Shown one piece after another: positions 7,197 through 15,841 of a stretch of 38,035 nt of DNA. Position numbers and translations under genes: made by a program. Position 1 is the first letter of the stretch; every line of letters starts with the position of its first letter. Source of the stretch: Elusimicrobiota bacterium (GTDB lineage: Bacteria > Elusimicrobiota > Elusimicrobia > UBA1565 > JACRDR01); NCBI GenBank assembly GCA_026388115.1, contig JAPLKK010000016.1:1-38035 (forward strand), written 5' to 3'. A model generated the notes under the pieces. The model had not been told where the DNA came from. It saw only the letters and a list, made by a program, of their open reading frames with translations, and did not search any database.

Positions 7197-8090
7197 ATGC
7201 TATCCAGGACTCGCCTGACGGGATCTTTTCGGGCAGCGCTTTCGGCCGTTGCGGTCGCGGCGACATTGGGCGCCGCCGCCATCCGTGTCTCGGAGGCGAG
7301 CGCCTCGACCTCCTGCTGTTCGCCGGACTGGAACAGCGTGCCCGCATCATCCTTAAACAATCCAGCGATCATCGCCGCCTGTTCGGCCACGACCCGGAGC
7401 CGATGCATTTCGAACGCAGCCACACACTGCTTGTGGAATTCCCGGGACCCCAGTTGCTCCGGTGCCGGCGGCGCGACAGGCTCGGTCACGCTCTTCAAAA
7501 AGGTGATCAGCGACTCCACCACCGTTCCGCCGCCGAACGGTCCGTTCCAAGTCCAGGTGACCTGCTCGACGAGCGGGCCGCAGGTCTTGGCCGATCTCCC
7601 GCCGAACAGCTTCACGCAGATCTCCGGTAATTTCCCGGCGAACGGCGTTTGCGCGATCGCCGAACAGGCCCTGGTCGTTCCGTCTGCTTTGGCGAAGCTC
7701 GGCTGTCACTGGGAGACGAGCTATCCAGACGGGACCACTTTCACCCCGGCTGCCAGCGGGCCGCTCACAATCCTCAACCGCTGGCTCTGCAAGGAGAGCG
7801 CGGCGCCCCCCTGCTGCGTGCCGGACTGGACCAGCGTCCCCGCATCGTCCCACAACGACCCCGTGATCATCGCCGCCTGTTCGGCCGCGCCCCAGGGGCA
7901 ATGTGTTTCGAACGCGGCCATACACTGCTTCTGGAATTCTCAGGATCCACGCTGCTCCACCGCCGGCAAGGACTGCCCCGGCTTCCCGGCCGGTGGAGCC
8001 AAAGATCGATGCAAGCAGCCCTGCCAATGGAATCCCCTGAACGATCCCAAATGCACCGGTGAGAACCCCACCGGGACCGGGGCGCACTAG
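7197..8090 (+). CDS. Cysteine-rich secreted protein with duplicated modules flanking a DUF5979-like domain
   Basis: The 297-residue protein has an N-terminal signal peptide (RAALSAVAVAATLGAAA). Residues about 40-88 and 206-254 are two copies of one module (CCxPDWxSVPASSxNxPxIIAACS ... CxSNAAxHCxWNSxDPxC), and residues 260-286 look like a shortened third copy (RCKQPCQWNPLNDPKC). Between the two copies lies a domain (VTLFKKVISD ... FQVQVTCS ... NGVCAIAEQ) resembling the 'VTKTVTG ... VTVTC ... CTVTE' pattern of DUF5979-type surface domains. All cysteines are consistent with disulfides outside the cytoplasm. A TATACT hexamer lies 6 bases before the ATG with no good ribosome site, suggesting a leaderless mRNA. 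It precedes the macroglobulin gene. Function unknown. Confidence 0.7.
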   Translation: MLSRTRLTGSFRAALSAVAVAATLGAAAIRVSEASASTSCCSPDWNSVPASSLNNPAIIAACSATTRSRCISNAATHCLWNSRDPSCSGAGGATGSVTLFKKVISDSTTVPPPNGPFQVQVTCSTSGPQVLADLPPNSFTQISGNFPANGVCAIAEQALVVPSALAKLGCHWETSYPDGTTFTPAASGPLTILNRWLCKESAAPPCCVPDWTSVPASSHNDPVIIAACSAAPQGQCVSNAAIHCFWNSQDPRCSTAGKDCPGFPAGGAKDRCKQPCQWNPLNDPKCTGENPTGTGAH

Positions 8091-8094
8091 ACGG

Positions 8095-8119
8095 GGAACT
8101 TTTCGACCCCCGCGGGGTC
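8095..8119 (+). promoter_or_regulatory. Possible ECF-type promoter and overlapping hairpin upstream of the macroglobulin gene
   Basis: GGAACTTTT (8095-8103) followed about 17 bases later by GGGGTCC fits a GGAAC-N17-GTC ECF-sigma layout. The same stretch contains the perfect inverted repeat GACCCC-cgc-GGGGTC (8105-8119), which could instead be a terminator-like hairpin for the upstream gene, although no T-run follows. A separate TAGAAT hexamer lies at 8161-8166. This is weaker than the two matched promoters at 20861 and 25157. Confidence 0.3.
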
Positions 8120-8215
8120 CGACCTTCCGTGATAATGGACCCCGGCTCCAGCCAATAGGGTAGAATCCGGGCCAGCCCCCGCCGCCCCCGGAGGGCAGCG
8201 GGAGGAGGCTTCTCC

Positions 8216-9232
8216 ATGATCGGCATCCTCGCTGCGCTCGTTTTAGCCGCGCCTTCCATCGCCGCGGGCCCGCTCTGCGACCTTCCAAAAGCGGACCGGG
8301 CCTTCGAGCAGCGGCAGTACCAACCCGCGCTCGAAGCCTACGAGGGGGCGCTCAAGGCCTGCGAGGGCGAGGAGCGCCTGCGGGCCCTCTACCGCGCCGC
8401 CGAGTCCAAGTCTCTCCTTTTCCGCTACGCCGAAGCGGCCCAATTGCTGCGCGGCGAGAAGCTCCCTTCCGACCCGCTCTGGCGCGCGCGTTTCCTGATC
8501 CTGAAAGCTGAGCTTGCTCGAGAGAACCTCGAGCAGTACGGCTTCGCGGCGCCGGAGGACGAGGAAGCCGGGCCCGAGGGCGAGGCGAACGACGTGACGC
8601 GCCGCACACAGGAGCAGTGGCGCACCGAGGCCTTCCGGGGCCTTTGGGTCCTGCGCGACGCCATGCTCGCCCGGAGCATCCGCGACGAGGACTATTTCGT
8701 GGAGCTGAAGGACTCCGACCTCCAGCGCGTGCCAACGCTTTGGGATTTCGCGGTCTACCGCTGGGCCGACTTCCTCCTAGCGCAACTCCCCGAGCAGGCG
8801 CCGAGGCCGCCGGCGGCCCGGTTCCTCGACCGCGATTTCAACCGGGACGTGCTGGACCAGGACCCTCCGGCGGTCGAAGCGGCCGCGCTCTATGAGAACG
8901 CGGCGCTCGCGGCAGGAGACGACCGCGTGGCGGCGCGGGAGCTCTGGAAGCTTGCGCGCCTCCTCATCCCCTTCGAGCATTCCCAGGCCGTCGAGCTCGG
9001 CGACCTCGACGCCGCGCGCAAGTCGGCCATCGAGACCCTCAAGTCTTGGCGTGATACCTTCACCCAGCCCCGCCCGCGCGCCGAGGCCGCCCTCCAAGCG
9101 GCACGCTTCTCCGAAGCCCTCGGCCGCCACGCGGACTGTGCCGGGGAGCGGAAAGCCGGTGGCCGTCGGAAGACGCGACGCGCGAGTGCGCGCGGTTGCG
9201 CTCCGAGATCGAGCTCCCGCGCCTCGAACTGA
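8216..9232 (+). CDS. Macroglobulin fragment 1: signal peptide and helical N-terminal region
   Basis: This ORF starts at an ATG with a GGGAGGAGG ribosome site and encodes a Sec signal peptide (MIGILAALVLAAPSIAAG, no lipobox). A TPR-like alpha-helical region follows (AFEQRQYQPALEAYEGALKACEGEERLRALYRAAESKSLLF ...), as found before the first MG domain in large bacterial macroglobulins. The true reading continues to about residue 308 (FSEALGRHADC); the last 30 residues of the ORF (AGERKAGGRRKTRRAS...) are out-of-frame. In frame 1 the sequence carries on as SRWPSEDATRECARLRSEIELP. The lack of a lipobox suggests a soluble periplasmic product. Confidence 0.75.
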   Translation: MIGILAALVLAAPSIAAGPLCDLPKADRAFEQRQYQPALEAYEGALKACEGEERLRALYRAAESKSLLFRYAEAAQLLRGEKLPSDPLWRARFLILKAELARENLEQYGFAAPEDEEAGPEGEANDVTRRTQEQWRTEAFRGLWVLRDAMLARSIRDEDYFVELKDSDLQRVPTLWDFAVYRWADFLLAQLPEQAPRPPAARFLDRDFNRDVLDQDPPAVEAAALYENAALAAGDDRVAARELWKLARLLIPFEHSQAVELGDLDAARKSAIETLKSWRDTFTQPRPRAEAALQAARFSEALGRHADCAGERKAGGRRKTRRASARGCAPRSSSRASN

Positions 9233-10971
9233 CCGCGCGCTTCGCCCCGCCGCCGGGAAAAGGCTCCCTCCGGCTGCGCAGCCGCAACCTGAAGAGCGTC
9301 TACCTGCGAGTGTATCGCGTGAGCGAAGAACGGCTGCGCGAGCTCCATGCTCTCGAGGGGTACCGCAACGCGCGACTGGATCACTTGCGCCAGATCAACG
9401 AGAAGGAGCTGGCCGCGCTCCTGCAAGGAGACCCGGCACAGCGCTGGAGCGTCGACCCGAAGCCGAAGGCGCCGTACGAGTTCGCGGACACGGCCGCAGA
9501 CCCGCCGCCTTTGGACGAGGGCTTGTATGTCGCAGCCGCCTGCTCCGCGGCCGGCTGCGAGCCCGGACGCGAGCTCGTCACCGCGGCGATCGTGAACGTG
9601 ACGCGCTTGCTCCTCATCGGCTCCGCCGGGCCGGCGGGCCCGGAGCACCGCTTCATCGGCGAGCCGGGCGAGACGTCCCCGGTCGAGGCTCCGACCTTCC
9701 ATCTCTACGCGCTCGACGCCGGCACCGGCGAACCGGGGGCGGACGCCCGCATCGAGGCGTGGCACAGCGAGGAGCGACGCGAGGACCGCCTGGAGCTTTC
9801 GACCGACGAGAACGGCGTGGCGGACTCGCCGATGCAGGTGGAGCGCGCCTACCCCCGCGGCCGCTCGGCCAGCCTCGACCCGTTGGCGCGTCACGGCGAA
9901 AGCCTCGCTTATTGGGCCGGGCCCCTCTATTTCAGCCACAGCCCCGAAGCGCCCGTCCAGGTCGGCCTCGAGCTGGACCGGCCGATCTACCGGCCGGGGC
10001 AGCAGGTGCAGGTCAAGGTCACGGCGCTCCTGCGCCTGCCTCGCGGCTACAAGACCTACGACCGGAACGAGCCGGTGGAACTCAGCGTACGCGACCCCAA
10101 CGGCCAGGAGCTACATCGCGCCACCCTCAAGCTCAACGACATGGGCAGCGCGGTGACCCGCTTCACCGTCCCGACCGGGCGGCTGCTGGGGTCGTACTGG
10201 ATCAGCGCCCAGCTCCGCGATTTCGGCTACGGCTTCAGCGGCAGCGCGCAGTTCCAGGTCGAGGAGTACAAGCGCCCGGAGTTCGAGGTGCTGGTGAAGG
10301 AGTCCACCGGCGCGTGGAAGCTGGGCGAGCGCGCGGTGGTGACGGGCGAGGCGCGCTACTATTTCGGCGGCCCCGTGCCGCAGGCACACGTGTCCTATGT
10401 GGTCAACCGCGAGCGGTACATCCCCTGGTTCTGCTGGTGGTGGCGGGGCCGCGGGGGCGGGTCCGCCGTGGTGTCCTCGGGCACCGCCGTGACCGACGGC
10501 TCGGGGCGCTTCTCCTTCGCCTTCATCCCGCAAGCCGAGGAGCCGGCCGCGGCGTACCCGGAGCGCTTCGAGGTCAAGGTCGAAGCCCGCGACGCCGGAG
10601 GCCGCACGATCACGGGCGAGCGCGGCTTCACCGCCGGAGCCAAAGCCTACCTCTTCGAGATCACGCCGGGCGCCGGCTTCTTCCGGGCGGCCAAGCCCGC
10701 CGCGGTGCCCATCCGCCTGCGCAACCTCAACGAGCACCCGGTGGCCGGCCGGGGACGCTTCACGCTTTACCGCCTGGCCGGCGCGCCGCCGGCGGAGGCG
10801 CCGGAGCCGTTCTGGGGCGGGCAGTTCCCGGAGACTCCTTCCCTGGAGCAGCTGTACCGGCCGTCGCGGACGGCGAGGCCGTCCGCTCGGGCACCCTCCG
10901 CTTCACCGAGGCCGCGCCGGCGGAAGCGGCTTTCGGGAAGCTGCCGGAAGGCGCGTACCGGCTCAAGGTGA
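9145..10971 (+). CDS. Macroglobulin fragment 2: MG domains and MG2-like core
   Basis: This frame is protein-like from about 9145 (no local start codon is needed if the gene is continuous) to about 10855. It encodes macroglobulin beta-sandwich domains, including the hallmark segment VGLELDRPIYRPGQQVQVKV, which matches the 'tDrplYrPGqtV' MG2 signature, followed by EPVELSVRDPNGQELHRATLKLNDMGSA ('v.D..G......l..n..G') and SGSAQFQVEEYKRPEFEV, the conserved 'f.V.eYk.P.f.v' strand. The last 40 residues of the ORF (PSRTARPSARAPSASPRPRRR...) are frame-shift noise. GC and codon pattern match the other two fragments. Confidence 0.75.
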   Translation, partial: GAESRWPSEDATRECARLRSEIELPRLELTARFAPPPGKGSLRLRSRNLKSVYLRVYRVSEERLRELHALEGYRNARLDHLRQINEKELAALLQGDPAQRWSVDPKPKAPYEFADTAADPPPLDEGLYVAAACSAAGCEPGRELVTAAIVNVTRLLLIGSAGPAGPEHRFIGEPGETSPVEAPTFHLYALDAGTGEPGADARIEAWHSEERREDRLELSTDENGVADSPMQVERAYPRGRSASLDPLARHGESLAYWAGPLYFSHSPEAPVQVGLELDRPIYRPGQQVQVKVTALLRLPRGYKTYDRNEPVELSVRDPNGQELHRATLKLNDMGSAVTRFTVPTGRLLGSYWISAQLRDFGYGFSGSAQFQVEEYKRPEFEVLVKESTGAWKLGERAVVTGEARYYFGGPVPQAHVSYVVNRERYIPWFCWWWRGRGGGSAVVSSGTAVTDGSGRFSFAFIPQAEEPAAAYPERFEVKVEARDAGGRTITGERGFTAGAKAYLFEITPGAGFFRAAKPAAVPIRLRNLNEHPVAGRGRFTLYRLAGAPPAEAPEPFWGGQFPETPSLEQLYRPSRTARPSARAPSASPRPRRRKRLSGSCRKARTGSR

Positions 10972-13900
10972 GCGCGGACGACCCGTGGGGCAAGACGGTG
11001 GAGCAGTCCATCGTCCTGCTGTCGGTGGGCGAGGGCCGCGTCTCCCTGCCGTTGCCGGCCATCGCGCTGCCCGAGCACGCCTCGTACCTGCCGGGAGAGA
11101 CCGCCCGCTTCCTCATCGGCTCGAGCCTGCTCAAGGGCATCACCCATGTCGAACTCTGGGGAGGCCAGTACCTTCTCGATCGTAAGGTCTTGAAGGGCGG
11201 GCCGCAGGTCTTCAGCCTCCCCGTGACCGCCGACCACAAGGGCGGGGTCACGGTCCGCTGGTTCGGCGCCTCCGACTTCCGCGTGCGCAGCGGGCAGGCG
11301 CGCGTCGAGGTGCCATGGAAGGACAAGGAGCTGCGCGCGGCGCTCAAGCTCCCCAAGGCGGTCAAGCGGGGCGAGCGCGCCCGCGGCGTCCTCGACGTGC
11401 GGTCCTCCGACGGCAAGCCGGTCGCGGGCGAGGCGCTGGTCCGCGTCTATGACCGCTCCCTCGAGTACTACGCGAAGAACGCGGCGTCCTGGCTCGGCTC
11501 GCTCTATCCGGCGCGGCCCGCCCCCAATGGAGCGCAGGGCTCCCTTTGGCCGCCCTATGCCATGCAGGTCGGCGTGCGCGAGGGCTGGATCGAGAAGATG
11601 ATGGAGGCGTTCCGTGTGAGCACCCGCCGGCTGCAGCCGCCGGGCCTGCGGCTCAGCCGCGCGCGCGTGCACCGGCGGTTCTCGAAATTCGACATGATGG
11701 AAGAGTCGGGCGGCTTGGCCGGAGGCGGTGGCATGCCGATGGCGGCGGCCGTGCGCGGGGCCTCGCTGGCCGCGCCCGCGGGCGCGCGGATGGATGCGGA
11801 AGACAAGGCCATGCCGCAGTCCCCGTCGGAACGCAAGAAGGAAGCCGCGGCCCCTCCCGCGGTCCAGGCCCGCTCCGACTTCTCGGAGACGGCTTTCTTC
11901 GAGCCCCAGCTCAAGGTGCGCTCCGGCGCGGGCCGCTTCTCCTTCAAGGCCCCCGAGCGGTTGACGGATTGGCGGGCCGACGCGGCGGTCCTCACGCGCG
12001 ACGTCAAGCGCGGGACCTCCGCCACGACCTTCGTCACGCGCAAGGAGCTGATGGTCCGCGTCGAGATCCCGCGCTTCTACCGCGAGGGCGACGAAGGACG
12101 GCTCACCGCCGTTGTTCACAACGAAACCGACGCTCCCCTGTCGGGAGAGGTCTGGATGTCGCTGGAGGAGGACGGAAAGCCCGCGGGAGAGCGCTTCGGG
12201 CTCGCCGGCGCGGAGCGCGCGTTCAAGGCTCCCGCGCACGGCGTCGCGTCGTTCTCCTGGCCGGTCAAAGCGCCGCGCGGGACCGGCACCTTCGTGGTCA
12301 AGGCGATCGCGCGCTCGGGCCAGCTGGTCGACGCGGAGGAGCGCGAGCTGCCGCTGCTCCCCTCGCGCGAGCGGCTCATCGAATCCGCGCTGGTGGCCTT
12401 GGACGGCAAGACGCGCAAGACGATCGAGCTCGCCGGCTACGCCGCGCCCGATCCCACGCGGCAGAACGAGTCCATGACGCTCCAGGTGGACCCGCAGCTC
12501 GCGCTGTCGGTCATCAACAGCCTGCCTCTTTTGGTGCGTTATCCGTACGAATGCACCGAGCAGGTGCTCCATCGCTACGTGCCGCTGGCCATCGTCAACG
12601 CCTTCTACCGCAAGAATCCCAAGCTCGCCGACGCGGTGCGCAAGATCCCGAAGCGCAAGACGATCTCGCCGGCCTGGGACCGCAAGGACCCGCGGCGGCT
12701 GATGTCCTTGATGGAGACGCCATGGGAGGAGCAGTCCAAGGGCGTGACGCCGGGCCTGCCGATCATCGACCTCTTCGACGCGCGGCTGGTGGACGAGCAG
12801 AAAGCCGACGCGCTGCAAACGCTGATGTCCTACCAGCTCGGCGACGGCGGCTTCCCCTGGTTCCCCGGCGGGCGGGCGGACCCCTACATGACCCTGCTGG
12901 TCCTCGGCGGCTACGCCGAGGCGCTGCGCTACGGCGTGGACGCCCCGGCGGACTCGACGCGGCGGGCGCTGAGCTACGCCTATAACGAGATCCCCAAGCA
13001 CCTCAAGGGAGAGACCGGCGAGCTCTCATTGGCGCTCTACGGCGCCTGGGTCGTCACGTCTTTCCCAAAGAACTACTCGGCGGCGGCGAGAGGCTGGGTT
13101 CAAGCGAAGGTCTGGGCGGACTTCGCCGACAAGTACGGCCCGGCGCTCACGCCCATCGGGCGCGCCACGCTCTCGCAGGTCTACAACCGGCTCGGCGAGC
13201 GAGGCAAGGCCGAGGCGTACCTCGACCGGGCGATGGACGGCGCGCGCGAGGACCCCATCGCCGGGGTCTATTGGCAGCCCGAGAAGCTCTCGTGGCTCTG
13301 GTACAACGACAACGTCGAGACGCACGCCTTCATCCTGAGGACCTTGCTCGCGGTGAGGCCGAAAGACCGCCGCATCCCCGGCATGGTCCAGTGGCTCTTG
13401 TTCAACCGCAAAGGCAACGAGTGGAAATCGACCAAGGCCTCGGCCGCGGCGATCTACTCGCTGCTGGACGTCATGCGCCAGCGCGGGGCGCTCGAGCAAG
13501 GCGAGCGCTTCGTGATCCGCTGGGGCTCCGACGTCCAGACCGCCCAGGTGGGCGCGATGGATTGGCTCGCCGAGCCCATCCGTCACGTCCGCTTGGGAGC
13601 GGACGTCTCCCCGCGGTCGGGAAAGGCCATCATCGACAAGGACGGCCCGGGGCTATCCTTCGCCTCGCTGACGTGGGTCTATTCGACCGACAAGCTCCCC
13701 AAGGCATCGGCTCCGGGCATGCTCGAGCTGGAGCGGCGCTTCTTCAAGCGGGAGGGAAAGGAGGGGGCGGGGCCGGGAGCCTTCAAGCTCACGGCGCTGA
13801 ACTCCGGCGACCCGGTCGCCGTGGGCGACCAGGTCGAGGTCCACCTCGTCGTCAGCGCCCGCAGCCAGTTCGAATACGTGCACCTCAAAGACCCGCGCGG

Positions 13901-14150
13901 CGCCGGCTTCGAGGCGGAGGAGCTGACCAGCGGCTGGAAGTGGGACCAGCTCGGCCGCTACGAGGAGCCGCGCGACTCGCTGACGAACTTCTTCATGAGC
14001 TGGCTGCCGCAAGGCGAGTACACCCTGCGCTACCGCATCCGGCCCACCACGCCCGGCCGCTACCGCGTCGGCGCGGCGGTGCTTCAGTCCATGTACGCGC
14101 CGGAGATGGCGGCGCACTCGGCGGGGTTCGAGCTGAGGGTAACGGAGTGA
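10851..14150 (+). CDS. Macroglobulin fragment 3: bait region, A2M domain, thioester and receptor-like domain
   Basis: Frame 3 becomes coherent at about 10851 (VPAVADGEAVRSGTLRFTEA); the 650 codons upstream in the ORF-track entry are shadow translation. A Gly/Ala/Pro/Met-rich stretch (EESGGLAGGGGMPMAAA...) at about 11700-11870 has the low-complexity character of a bait region cleaved by attacking proteases. It is followed by the A2M domain (FFEPQLKV ... FSFKAPERLTDWRADAAV) and the complement-like thioester motif C-T-E-Q within YPYECTEQV (TGC at 12552), then the alpha-toroid helices (LGDGGFPWFPGGRADPYMT) and a C-terminal beta domain. An intact C-x-E-Q means the protein could covalently trap proteases in the periplasm. 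The usual pbpC partner gene is not adjacent. Confidence 0.85.
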   Translation, partial: AVPAVADGEAVRSGTLRFTEAAPAEAAFGKLPEGAYRLKVSADDPWGKTVEQSIVLLSVGEGRVSLPLPAIALPEHASYLPGETARFLIGSSLLKGITHVELWGGQYLLDRKVLKGGPQVFSLPVTADHKGGVTVRWFGASDFRVRSGQARVEVPWKDKELRAALKLPKAVKRGERARGVLDVRSSDGKPVAGEALVRVYDRSLEYYAKNAASWLGSLYPARPAPNGAQGSLWPPYAMQVGVREGWIEKMMEAFRVSTRRLQPPGLRLSRARVHRRFSKFDMMEESGGLAGGGGMPMAAAVRGASLAAPAGARMDAEDKAMPQSPSERKKEAAAPPAVQARSDFSETAFFEPQLKVRSGAGRFSFKAPERLTDWRADAAVLTRDVKRGTSATTFVTRKELMVRVEIPRFYREGDEGRLTAVVHNETDAPLSGEVWMSLEEDGKPAGERFGLAGAERAFKAPAHGVASFSWPVKAPRGTGTFVVKAIARSGQLVDAEERELPLLPSRERLIESALVALDGKTRKTIELAGYAAPDPTRQNESMTLQVDPQLALSVINSLPLLVRYPYECTEQVLHRYVPLAIVNAFYRKNPKLADAVRKIPKRKTISPAWDRKDPRRLMSLMETPWEEQSKGVTPGLPIIDLFDARLVDEQKADALQTLMSYQLGDGGFPWFPGGRADPYMTLLVLGGYAEALRYGVDAPADSTRRALSYAYNEIPKHLKGETGELSLALYGAWVVTSFPKNYSAAARGWVQAKVWADFADKYGPALTPIGRATLSQVYNRLGERGKAEAYLDRAMDGAREDPIAGVYWQPEKLSWLWYNDNVETHAFILRTLLAVRPKDRRIPGMVQWLLFNRKGNEWKSTKASAAAIYSLLDVMRQRGALEQGERFVIRWGSDVQTAQVGAMDWLAEPIRHVRLGADVSPRSGKAIIDKDGPGLSFASLTWVYSTDKLPKASAPGMLELERRFFKREGKEGAGPGAFKLTALNSGDPVAVGDQVEVHLVVSARSQFEYVHLKDPRGAGFEAEELTSGWKWDQLGRYEEPRDSLTNFFMSWLPQGEYTLRYRIRPTTPGRYRVGAAVLQSMYAPEMAAHSAGFELRVTE

Positions 14151-14195
14151 GCCGGACTTGACGCTCGGCATATCGGTTTTCTACTTATAGATAGA

Positions 14196-15128
14196 GTGAT
14201 CCGAACAGAGAACCTCGTCCGCCGATACGGGAACACCGTCGCCGTCGACGGCATCTCCTTCGAGATATCGCCGCGCGAGGTCGTCGGCTTCCTCGGCCCC
14301 AACGGCGCGGGTAAGACGACGACGCTCAAGGTCCTGACCGGCTGCCTTTATCCGAGCGCGGGCAAGGTCAGCGTGGCGGACATGGACATCTCGGAGCGCC
14401 CTCTCGATTGCCGCCGCGCCATCGGCTACCTCCCCGAGAACAATCCCCTATATGAGGAGATGGAGACGGCCGAGTACCTCGAATGGTGCGCGCGGGTGCG
14501 CGGGGTCGACCCGACCCGGCGCTCGGCCGCGGTCAAGGCCGCGGTCGGCCGCTGCGGCCTCGCCTCGGTCGTCGGCCGGGAGATCGGCCAGCTCTCGAAG
14601 GGATTCCGGCAGCGGGTGGGCCTGGCCGCCGCGATCCTGCATGATCCGCCGATCCTGCGGTTGGACGAACCCACCTCGGGCCTCGACCCGAACCAGGCCG
14701 CCGAGGTCCGTGGGCTGATCGCGGAGCTCCGGAAGGAAAAGACGGTGCTCCTCTCGAGCCACATCCTCTCCGAGGTGAAGGCCTCCTGCGACCGCGTCAT
14801 CATCATCCACAAGGGCCGCATCGCGGCCCAGGGGACTTTGGCGGAGCTCGAGGCCGGGGCCTCGCGCGGCCAGCGCGTGCGGCTGATCTTGAGGGAAGGT
14901 CCCGAGGCCGACGCCGCTGCCCAAGCGCTTGGCGCCGTGCCCGGCGTGTCGGCGGTGGCCCAGGAGACGGTGGACGGCGAGCGGGCCTTCACCATCAGCG
15001 CCTCCGCCGGCGAGGCCGACCTGCGCGCCGCCGTCTTCGAGCTGGCCGCCCGCGAACGCTGGCCCCTGCTGGAGCTCTACGGGGAAGGGGCGAGCCTGGA
15101 AGAGGTGTTCCGGGAGCTGACCGTATGA
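14196..15128 (+). CDS. ABC transporter ATP-binding protein (GldA-like)
   Basis: The 310-residue protein starts at GTG 14196; there is no ribosome site, and TATAGA lies just upstream. All nucleotide-binding-domain motifs are present: Walker A GPNGAGKTT, signature LSKGFRQRVGLA, Walker B LRLDEPTSGLDP and H-loop LLSSHILSEV. The C-terminal 80 residues form the small regulatory domain seen in GldA/NosF/CcmA-type ATPases. It energises export by the membrane permease encoded next (four-base ATGA overlap). Together with the next two genes this is the gldA-gldF-gldG arrangement, which in Bacteroidetes supports gliding but in other phyla occurs without known function. Confidence 0.92.
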   Translation: MIRTENLVRRYGNTVAVDGISFEISPREVVGFLGPNGAGKTTTLKVLTGCLYPSAGKVSVADMDISERPLDCRRAIGYLPENNPLYEEMETAEYLEWCARVRGVDPTRRSAAVKAAVGRCGLASVVGREIGQLSKGFRQRVGLAAAILHDPPILRLDEPTSGLDPNQAAEVRGLIAELRKEKTVLLSSHILSEVKASCDRVIIIHKGRIAAQGTLAELEAGASRGQRVRLILREGPEADAAAQALGAVPGVSAVAQETVDGERAFTISASAGEADLRAAVFELAARERWPLLELYGEGASLEEVFRELTV

Positions 15129-15841
15129 GGAACCCGGCTTTCGGCGCGCTTTACGCCAAGGAGACGCGGGCCTATTTCAACACGCCCGCGGCCTACATCA
15201 TCGCCGTCGCCTTCCTCTTGATCACCGGCTACCTGACCGCCCAGCCGCTGTTCCTCGTAAACCAGGCCTCGATCGGCGGCCTCATGGAGCTGGCGCCGCT
15301 GCTCCTCACCTTCTTCGTCCCCGCGGTCACGATGCGGCTGTTCAGCGAGGAGCAGAAGTCGGGGACGCTCGAGCTATTGCAGACGCTTCCCGTCGAGGAC
15401 CATCACATCCTTCTGGCCAAGTACCTGGCCGCGGTCACCCTGCTGTGGGCCGTCATCGCCTTGACCGCGCTGTATCCGATCACGGTGGGCCTGCTCGGCC
15501 CGCTCGATTGGGGCGCGGCGGCGGCGGCGTATCTCGGCTTGGCGCTGGCCGCCGCGATGCTCGCGGCCATCGGGGCCTTCGCCTCGGCGCTGACGCGCAA
15601 CCAGGTCATCGCCTTCATCATCGGCTTCGTCCTCGCCTTCGCGCTGTATCTTATCGGCAAGCTCGACGCGTTCATCCCCCCCGCTCTCTCGGGCGCGGCG
15701 GATTTCATCGGCCTCGACGCCCACATGCACAACATGGCGAAAGGCGTGGTGGACACGCGCGACCTGCTCTATTTCGCGACGATGTCGGCGAGCTTCCTCT
15801 TCATGACGCTGGCGCGGCTGTGGCTGACGAGGGCCGACTGA
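15125..15841 (+). CDS. ABC-2 type permease (GldF-like)
   Basis: This 238-residue protein has six hydrophobic segments (for example AAYIIAVAFLLITGYLTA, LAPLLLTFFVPAVTMRLF, YLAAVTLLWAVIALTALYPI, LGLALAAAMLAAIGAFASAL, VIAFIIGFVLAFALYLIG, TMSASFLFMTLARLWL). The segment MRLFSEEQKSGTLELLQTLPV is the conserved 'R.l..Ek..gT.E.Lls.Pv' cytoplasmic motif of ABC-2 permeases of the GldF/NosY group. Its ATG overlaps the stop of the ATPase gene (ATGA), and its TGA overlaps the next ATG (TGATG), so the three are translationally coupled. Confidence 0.9.
   Translation: MRNPAFGALYAKETRAYFNTPAAYIIAVAFLLITGYLTAQPLFLVNQASIGGLMELAPLLLTFFVPAVTMRLFSEEQKSGTLELLQTLPVEDHHILLAKYLAAVTLLWAVIALTALYPITVGLLGPLDWGAAAAAYLGLALAAAMLAAIGAFASALTRNQVIAFIIGFVLAFALYLIGKLDAFIPPALSGAADFIGLDAHMHNMAKGVVDTRDLLYFATMSASFLFMTLARLWLTRAD

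Larger units (their letters stand above)
8216..14150 (+). pseudogene. Alpha-2-macroglobulin family gene, interrupted by two frameshifts
   Basis: Read across two frame changes this is one gene of about 1,978 codons, the usual size for large bacterial macroglobulins. Frame 2 is coherent from the start to about 9140, frame 1 from about 9145 to 10855, and frame 3 from about 10855 to the stop. Both changes are in the same direction (one base missing each time), near GCCGGGGAGCGG and CTGTACCGGCC, both GC-rich runs where sequencing or assembly deletions are common. No internal region is degenerate, the thioester motif is intact, and the three parts join without loss of domain sequence, so an assembly error or a very recent lesion is more likely than an old pseudogene. 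The three fragments are described separately. Confidence 0.8.

Noticed and set aside
10767-13001. 744-codon minus-strand ORF opposite the macroglobulin gene, and several other long antisense ORFs (for example 8890-9939, 28145-29293, 30725-31957).
   Set aside because: They are typical GC-rich shadows: Arg/Ala/Gly/His-rich, no motifs, and opposite well-supported coding frames.
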